A DNA stretch of 64,000 bases from Gerris lacustris (taxonomy: Eukaryota; Arthropoda; Insecta; Hemiptera; Gerridae). The position numbers and the translations under genes were made by a program. The stretch covers positions 37,108,345 to 37,172,344 of the forward strand of contig OX578286.1 of assembly GCA_951217055.1 (NCBI GenBank), given 5' to 3'. The notes beneath the pieces are model-generated. The model was not told where the DNA came from, did no database searches, and was given only the letters and a program-made list of their open reading frames with translations. Below are positions 55,698 through 64,000 of the stretch, one piece after another (positions within the stretch are counted from its first letter, which is position 1; each line of letters opens with the position of its first letter).

Positions 55698-55859
55698 GAT
55701 TGTGCGCATGTGAAAGAGAAACCCATAGGTGCAGAAGGTTGAAAATAATATGGTACTAACAATGGGCTAATTATCGTCAGACAAACAGTTGTTAATATAT
55801 GCGGGTTCGCAAAAATGTTGAACAGACCGACAGACAGACACGGAACTAAAAAAGTTCCT
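55698..55859. other. Nothing recognised
   Basis: Short spacer with a GACCGACAGACAGACAC run. Confidence 0.35.
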
Positions 55860-55985
55860 TGATGTCTGAAACGGATTTCTGTCTTGGAATTTTTGAAATC
55901 GGAGACATATAATGTTTTCGTTCTTCAAAACGATCACACAGCTTCCGTTACCTTCGGTAAGCTTGGAAGAAAAAACCTAAATTAT
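55860..55985 (+). repeat. Family M fragment
   Basis: GATGTCTGAAACGGATTTCT and CTTCCGTTACCTTCGGTAAG parallel 47025-47125. Confidence 0.5.
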
Positions 55986-56879
55986 AATTCTCAGAGGGAT
56001 CAAATTTTATACTTATGTGACCATTCATCTGATAATAGGGCGCCACGTGCCACACCAATTAGAAGAATATTTTTATTTAAAATATTATCAATGTGAGTAA
56101 TTAATTAAAGGGAATTTTTTAGAGCCCTGGAAAAATATTATAATCTATGTTGTTATACATGAAAATATTTTTAACTACATATTTTACTATATTGCAATTT
56201 GAAACACTGCGTTATTATAATTGAAACTCCCGCTAATTCGTGTTTAATTAAAAGTAACTTTTAATTATAATAATACCTTTTTTGGGATTAATTTAAATAC
56301 ATAGTTGACATAAAAAAATGTCCATAAAAAAAAAATAAATAAAAAAAATACCATTATAAAAAAATATGTATGTTGAAAAATAAAATAAAAGTTTTATAAG
56401 ATTCCGTGCACTATATCCTTCATCAAACAAATTGTAAAAAGTAATTAATACACATTTTAATTAACATTTAATTAAGTTTCACAAAAAAAAAACCGACAGA
56501 TAAATAAAAAGAAGAATATCAAAAAAATAAAAAGGGTTGCTACATAAAAGATGAACAGAATACACATGAACAAATGAATCTATTCCAAACAGTTGAATTA
56601 AAAAAGGTCAAATTACCTCTAACACAATACCAATATCACCTTGAGTTTAGTATTGTTTCCCTGTCATTGAGATTTAATAGTGTAGATAACGAACGCACCG
56701 AACAAAAATATTTTTCTTTCAATACATCTACATCGAAAAAAAAAAAGTAATAAATTAAACTGATACTGAAATACAAATCAAAAAGTAAATAATTGATCAG
56801 TAAATAATTAAATAACAATAACAATGATTTAATACGGACAAGGTGTTGAACGAAGTTGTTTGTACTCAATTGCTTTTTT
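55986..56879. other. Nothing recognised
   Basis: Very AT-rich, no gene-like frame. Confidence 0.4.
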
Positions 56880-57405
56880 ATGGACTTTTTTACCGAGAAA
56901 TTCTACTAAGTTGTTATTTGTGTTAAGTTATTATATTATTATAGTACTAAATCAATTGTTTTTACCATAATATTGTACTCAATTTGTTGTGTTAACCGAG
57001 ACATTTTACTAAGTTATCGTTTGTACTAACATGTAGTACAAAGTTTTTTGTTTTAACCGAGATATTTTACTAAGCTGTCGTTGTACTAACATGTAGTACA
57101 AAGTTTGTTGTTTTAACCACACTATTTTACTAAGTTATCGTTTGTACTAACATGTAGTACAAAGTTTTTTGTTTTAACCGAGATATTTTAAATTGTCGTT
57201 TGTACAAACATGTAGTACAAAGTTTGTTGTTTTAACCGAGATATTTTAAATTGTCGTTTGTACAAACATGTAGTACAAAGTTTGTTGTTTTAACCGAGAT
57301 ATTTTAAATTGTCGTTTGTACTAACATGTAGTACAAAGTTTGTTGAGATATTTTACTAAGTTGTCATTTCTACTAACATGAGGTACAAAGTTTGTTTTTA
57401 TCCCC
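56880..57405. repeat. Tandem array, ~60-bp unit
   Basis: Eight or so copies of a unit with CTAACATGTAGTACAAAGTT and TTTTAACCGAGATATTTTAC; early copies diverged, later copies tight. Copy length varies from 54 to 61. Confidence 0.88.
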
Positions 57406-57875
57406 CCCCCCCAACATTTTATGGGCTCTTCAATTATTTTAAGTCTAAGTCATACCTTATGTTTCATAAACGTACACTGTACACAGGGTTTTTGGTCAAT
57501 TTTACTCGTACTAAAAAAAATAATATTGAGAAATTACCAAGCTTATCTCACGACCTTATAATATATAACTTACCTTGATATTTTTTTAAAAAATAAACCT
57601 AGATTCTTACCATTTAAAAATATTATTATATTAAGTAATTAAGATTAAAAAATCATATATAAAAATAAAAGTATTATGACCAAACTTGAAAATGACACAC
57701 GAACTATTATTATTAAAACAACCGTTTATATTTACATAAATACATTTAACTTAAGTGCAGTAATACATATATATGATGGATAGATGCATTTATTACCAAA
57801 TCATAGATACATATACAATCATGTACATTACATTAATTTATCTGCTTGTAAATCGGCCTAAGCTGTTGAGAGCCC
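57406..57875. other. Nothing recognised
   Basis: AT-rich, no sustained frame. Confidence 0.4.
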
Positions 57876-57878
57876 ACT

Positions 57879-57879
<1 letters not shown>

Positions 57880-57936
<57 letters not shown>

Positions 57937-57940
57937 TCTA
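57880..57940. repeat. (TA)n microsatellite
   Basis: About 50 bases of TA flanked by ACATATA and its complement. Confidence 0.9.
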
Positions 57941-58305
57941 ATGCAAGAACACTTAAATTAAATAATAAAACATGTGCAACAAATCAAATCGATCTAAGAG
58001 CACTTAACAAAATAAAATAATAAAATAAAAATTAAACTTTTTCAATCGCACGACCTTCAATCATTTTTCGCTTTAGCTATAAAAAATTGATTATTTTATT
58101 AATATAACCTTCGAAATACCATCGATTTTTTTATAAGAGGCAAGCTAAAAAAAGAAATAAAGAAAACTATAATTATCTAAAGAAAATTTTATGTATTTTT
58201 AAGTTTGTAATAAAAAAACAACAAAAAATAAGGGGGAAGGGAAGAAACCTGTAAATTATAATCCGGCCGGATTAATATTGACGTCGATAAATATAGACTT
58301 TAAAC
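57941..58305. other. Nothing recognised
   Basis: AT-rich, no feature defined. Confidence 0.4.
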
Positions 58306-59755
<1,450 letters not shown>

Positions 59756-59756
59756 A

Positions 59757-60414
59757 AAGCAAAAATTATTATTCTGGCAAAGGATGCGAAAGAAATGATT
59801 ATGCAGTTTTGAGTGGGTTATATTATTCTTGCAAAGGGTGCGAAAGAAATGATTATGCAGTTTTGAGTAGGTTATATTATTCTAGCAAAGGGTGCGAAAG
59901 AAATGATTATGCAGTTTTGAGTAGGTTATATTATTCTTGCAAAGGGTGCGAAAGAAATGATTATGCAGTTTTGAGGAGGTTATATTCTCCTTGCAAAGTG
60001 GGCGAAAGAAATGATTATGCAGTTTTGAGTAGGTTATATTATTCGAGCAAAGGGTGCGAAAGAAATGATTATGCAGTTTTGAGTAGGTTATATTATTCTT
60101 GCAAAGGGTGCGAAAGAAATGATTATGCAGTTTTGAGTAGGTTATATTCGCCTTGCAAAGTGTGCGAAAGAAATGATTATGCAGTTTTGAGGAGGTTATA
60201 TTCTCCTTGCAAAGTGGGCGAAAGAAATGATTATGCAGTTTTGAGTAGGTTATATTATTCTAGCAAAGGGTGCGAAAGAAATGATTATACAGTTTTGAGG
60301 TTATATTATTCGAGCAAAGGGTGCGGCAGAACTGATTATGCAGTTTTGAGGAGGTTCTATTATTCTTGCAAAGGGTATGGCACAACTGATTATGCAGTTT
60401 TGAGGAAGTTATAA
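59757..60414. repeat. Tandem array, 54-bp unit
   Basis: About 12 copies of GCGAAAGAAATGATTATGCA / GTTTTGAGTAGGTTATATTA / TTCTTGCAAAGGGT. One frame is open throughout (18-residue repeat LYYSCKGCERNDYAVLSR), and the one indel I see (near 60297) is 3 bases. No ATG opens the frame: TAA lies just before the array at 59754. The coding case is therefore weak. Confidence 0.9.
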
Positions 60415-60645
60415 AAATTAAAGGACGTATATGGAATAAAGGAGGGGTTTGTAGATTCTCGTATAGAAGATTGATATTACAGCAATAAAGTTAAGCAGTA
60501 TCAGGCGTGTGCACTTCTTCTTGGAAGAGTAACCACAGATCTGAATTCAATTTCAAGACCAAGCTCCAAAGGAAAAGTATTTTTTATCTGTATTTCCAAG
60601 CAAGACAGTCATTGTCTTTTAAAGAATTGTCGTTCGACATCATCA
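60415..60645. other. Nothing recognised
   Basis: Unassigned, somewhat less AT-rich. Confidence 0.35.
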
Positions 60646-60830
60646 CCTTAGGGTAGAGTGACCAACCGTCCCGTGAAAAAACGGGATTGTCCCGTTTTTT
60701 CACGAACATTCCCGGTGTCCCAAAAAAGTCTCCCGGGACGCCTAAATGTCCCGTATTTACGTTGCGTATCTGCTAAAAACCCTTTCTGTTTGAGCATAAT
60801 TTATAAGATTTTTTAAATATATGCCATTAT

Positions 60831-60947
60831 GTGTTTGCAATTCCTGCCCATAATGGCATTACTGAAAGAATATTTTCTCTCATGAACATTCAGTGGATAG
60901 CCAAACGAAACAGGATGGGAGTGGAGACCCTTTCTGCAATTCTTTAA
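60831..60947 (+). pseudogene. hAT transposase C-terminal dimerisation domain remnant
   Basis: 39 codons including HNGITERIFSLMNIQWIAKR and VETLSAIL end at TAA. This is the hAT C-terminal dimerisation signature (A-E-R-x-F-S-L-M-N-x-x-W ... R-N-R-L ... E-T-x-x-A-I-L). The upstream catalytic region is missing. Inactive. Confidence 0.8.
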
Positions 60948-61021
60948 GTACATATTATACAATTTCAAAATGGACTGTTGTAACTTTTACAAATTTGTAT
61001 TTGAAAAGAAGTAAGTTTTAA

Positions 61022-61423
61022 GCCTAGTCTACATTGGTCGAGTAAATGGTCGAGTGCACTAGATTACTTTTTAGCACAATGGACGGTCGAGTAAAATGTT
61101 GGGCTGTTTTTTGGTAGAGTGATTCTAAAGTCGTTCACAAGTGCTTGAGATAGTAGCCTTAGTAAAGTGAGGTTTATTATGTTTTTAGTTCCGAATAATC
61201 CCGCAATTAATATATAGAAGAGAGTATTCAATGTTAGGACGGATGTAGGGTGGGGGGTCTACTCGCCCTTCGGCGGGCGAGCTACTCTACCACCGCACTC
61301 GCTTGTTTACTCGACCAACTTTTATCAACTATCCTCGACCGTTTACTATCCGTATCGTTCACATTAGGCTAGTAGCTTGGTAGAGTGCTACTCGACTGTT
61401 TACTCGACCAATGTAGACTAGGC
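61022..61423. mobile_element. PIF/Harbinger-like MITE nested in the hAT element
   Basis: 402 bp, ends GCCTAGTCTACATTGGTCGA / TCGACCAATGTAGACTAGGC, perfect TAA duplication (61019-61021 and 61424-61426). Many GGTCGAGT/ACTCGACC subterminal words. Non-coding. Confidence 0.85.
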
Positions 61424-61821
61424 TAAAGATGGCTGGGGCAACAGCTAAGTATACTAGAACCTCACAAGAAAAGAGGTTTCTGTGAAATGCCGCCCGACCA
61501 AGGACCCTGCATTCGGTTCTGTTTTGGCAGAAATTCTCAAAAATCGCTTATTAAACCTATGTCCAAACCTATCTTTTATTTGATGTATAATAAACACTTT
61601 TAATAGCTAACTAATGTACTTTTTATAGACGTACGCCCTTTTGCAGTATTATTTAAAATAATTATTTGTAATACAACGGACTTTTATACACAAAACAACC
61701 CTTAGCTGCTATTAGCCCGTCGCCGGATCACCCCTCCCCTTTACCCTGGGGGTATTCAATACACACTGGATTGAGGTGTCCCGTTTTTTCCGGTTGACGA
61801 TTTAGTCACCCTACCTTAGGG

Positions 61822-62814
61822 AGTGTTTCTATGAATTTCTACGATTTATCACCCGACGATTTGCGCATCCGATTCTGTTTAGATCCAGTATTCGTCAAAT
61901 GTCAGTCATTAACCCTATGTTTACGGCTTTTATTTGGTGTATAAGACACATTTTCTACAACTAATATGATTTTCATTTATACATATGTTTTTGCTCTATT
62001 ATTTGCTATAGAATAGAATTCATAATAACGGACAACCATTAGCCCATAGTAGTCCATTATTCGTGAGGTTCGACTATAATTTATTTTATTTTCATAAAAT
62101 TAAATAATATTCAATATTTACACGATGTAGCAATTCTAAACAACTTTTTAATATGTATATATACATATATATATATCATATGGATATTCTTTACACACAT
62201 TATTAATTGCATGTTAATTTATAATATGTAGATAAAATCTAATCAAATTTTATTATAATGTAAAAAAAACTACATCTGAGAAAAGAAACAAATCATTAAT
62301 AGAAATCAGTTTTTCTTATTGATAATCTAGTGTCACCAATATCAAAAGAGCAAACAAATATATTTGATGACGTCTGTATAATCATCTTCTCACGATTCTC
62401 GATCACATATTCAAACAAGATATTACGGGGATTCGATAATCACATGCAAAATATATATATCAACTAAGGATATCAACAATGTCATTTCTAGATAAACGAA
62501 TAAACAATTCAAACGTCAAATGCAAAATAACAAGTTGATACAGGTTGAACTATTCCATCAATAATTAATCGAACTAGTTCAATAAATGATTCAATTTAAT
62601 TTACGTAAAGCAACAGGTGCATCGCGGTTAGGTTATGTCATATACTGGGTATTCAAAGCAGGTTATAAACTATTCCTTGAATATCAATTGTGAGATGTTA
62701 ATAATGCTATTGTTAAATTAGAAGCATAAAAGAATATACCTAAAGTGTCACGTTGGATAAACTAAGTCGTTTGGAGGGTTAGAAAGAGAAAAAATATCGT
62801 TGAGTCATAGACAT
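61822..62814. other. No gene; diverged direct repeat of 61480-61720
   Basis: 61850-62070 echoes 61490-61720 (CCCGAC, TTCTGTTTT, 'ACCTATGTC/ACCCTATGTT', TTTTATTTG-TGTATAA). 62079-62090 GTGAGGTTCGACTATAA resembles a pogo-type end. The rest is unassigned. Confidence 0.4.
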
Positions 62815-63185
62815 AAGGAAGATTTAAAGGAATATAATGTTTCATTTGAGTATAGAGGATAGAAAAGGGAAAAAGATATTGTAAGTATCATTAACACCAT
62901 AATTATTTTAGGACGCAAGGAGGGTTTAAAGTAATATAATGTTCCTAATATGTATGGAGGATATAAGATAAAAAAGGAATAAAGATCATAAACACCATAA
63001 TTATGCTACGTCGCAAGGAGAGTTTAAAGGAATATAATGTTCCTATTGTGTATAGAGGATAGATAATTTCAAGATAAAAAGAACTTTTTATATACTACGT
63101 TTTTGAATTTTCTATTGAATCGTATGTAATGTTGATAATATAATTGTTATTGTTATATAATATATAATGTTAACGAACAAAAAAA
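62815..63185. repeat. Tandem array, ~103-bp unit, left part
   Basis: Units with GGAATATAATGTTCCTATTG, TAGAGGATAGA and CACCATAATTATGCTACGTC. It decays after 63090. Confidence 0.8.
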
Positions 63186-63191
63186 AAATAG

Positions 63192-63663
63192 GCCGAATTT
63201 ATTTACTTCACATAAATGACAAACATCTAGAGAGCTGATCTTAAACCTATAAAAGGACAAATCTTTGTACAACGGATCTCCCCGACGCCAATTCTAAACC
63301 GTGCCATCAATATAATTGAAATAATATAATCGATATATTTCCTGTTTTGCTGTCATTCAATGTTTATCTCTATTTATAAAAATCACAAATTTGAAACCCG
63401 ACAAAAATGAAGATTGCTTAAATATGGGACGTGGCAAAACAAATAAAATAACTAGCGGATTTTTTTTCCATACAGCAAAATTTGCTAAAAACCAATAACA
63501 TTCTGCTGAAAGATGGCTAAAAGTATTAAAATAATGAATAGTCATCGTGTTCTGAGCTATGCTAAAAGTTTCAAATGTCTAGCTATTCAGGAAGTTAGTT
63601 AGAAATCGATTGCCGGATTTGTACCGGACAAACAAACAAGAAAGCAAGCTAATAAAAACGTAG
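63192..63663 (+). repeat. Dispersed repeat family J, copy 2, inside the 103-bp array
   Basis: Matches 2538-3145 from CCGAATTTATTTACTTCACA to AAGCAAGCTAATAAAAACG. The array resumes immediately after, so this copy inserted into it. Lacks the ~130-base segment of copy 1. Confidence 0.65.
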
Positions 63664-64000
63664 GGGAAAGAAGATATTGAAAGGGAATAAAGATATTGTA
63701 TGAATAAGAATCATTAAGACCATAATTATGGAAGTACGCAAGGAGGGGTTAAAGGAATAAAATGTTCCTACTGTGTATAGAGGATAGAAAAGGGAATAAA
63801 GACATTGTATGAATCATAAACACCATAATTATATTACGTCACAAGGAGAGTTTAAAGGAATATAATGTTCCTATTGTGTATAGAGGATAGAAAAGGGAAT
63901 AAAGATATTGTAAGAATCATTAACACTATAATTATGCTACGTCACAAGGAGAGTTTAAAGGAATATAATGTTCCTATTGTGTATAGAGGATAGAAAAGGG
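63664..64000. repeat. Tandem array, ~103-bp unit, right part
   Basis: Three further copies of the 62815 unit, running off the window end at GGATAGAAAAGGG. Confidence 0.85.

Larger units (their letters stand above)
60654..61813 (+). mobile_element. Decayed hAT element with 8-bp target duplication
   Basis: CCTTAGGG flanks both sides (60646-60653 and 61814-61821). Ends TAGAGTGACCAACCGTCCCG and, reversed, TAGGGTGACTAAATCGTCAA are the common TAGGGTGACC-CCGT hAT type, followed by ACGGGA-rich subterminal repeats. Internally deleted, keeping only the transposase C-terminus, and invaded by a Harbinger-like MITE. Confidence 0.85.

Overview
The window looks like intergenic, repeat-dense chromosome from an animal, most likely an insect. 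It is very AT-rich, has no operons or ribosome-binding sites, and carries Ty3/Gypsy, hAT-, PIF/Harbinger- and Tc1/pogo-like DNA elements, tRNA-derived SINEs, long (TA)n tracts and many tandem arrays. The Gypsy integrase motif NPTERVNR and the prominent short repeats with runs of 'GTCTGTCTGTC' or 'GTCCGTCC' are of kinds I associate with arthropods; I cannot name the species. I found no intact host gene. The only convincing long coding regions belong to one LTR retrotransposon.

Layout: 1-19.5 kb is a patchwork of short dispersed repeats (called here families A, B, C, D, E, G, J and K), AT tracts and three tandem arrays. At 19.5-27.6 kb a recent Ty3/Gypsy element (19883-27510, near-identical 1.41 kb LTRs) splits the gag remnant of an older Gypsy-like element. 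At 27.7-29.6 kb a possible BAR-domain (CIBAR/FAM92-like) exon remnant is interrupted by a non-autonomous hAT element with an 8-bp target duplication, followed by a 54-bp/216-bp higher-order array and an 81-bp array. 29.6-43.6 kb holds a large foldback, tandem arrays (163, 46 and 102 bp), a pogo-like and a Harbinger-like MITE, and a degenerate satellite containing a long-TIR element. 44-56 kb is again dispersed repeats with nested insertions, including a SINE with a perfect 15-bp target duplication. 56.9-64 kb has a 60-bp array, about 870 bp of almost pure TA, another 54-bp array, a decayed hAT element with a transposase remnant and a nested Harbinger-like MITE, and a 103-bp array interrupted by a dispersed repeat.

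The Gypsy element is the only functional-looking unit. It has a 5' LTR, primer binding site, gag with a zinc knuckle, a textbook -1 frameshift signal in a 31-base gag/pol overlap, pol (protease, reverse transcriptase, RNase H, integrase), a polypurine tract and a 3' LTR. There is no env. Pol carries one in-frame TGA between reverse transcriptase and RNase H, so this copy probably cannot make full-length Pol.

The strongest themes are nested insertions that can be ordered in time by their target duplications, tandem arrays that appear to have grown from pieces of mobile elements, and a short sequence module shared by otherwise different repeat families. Family letters are mine. Repeat boundaries were read by eye and may be off by tens of bases unless a target duplication is quoted.
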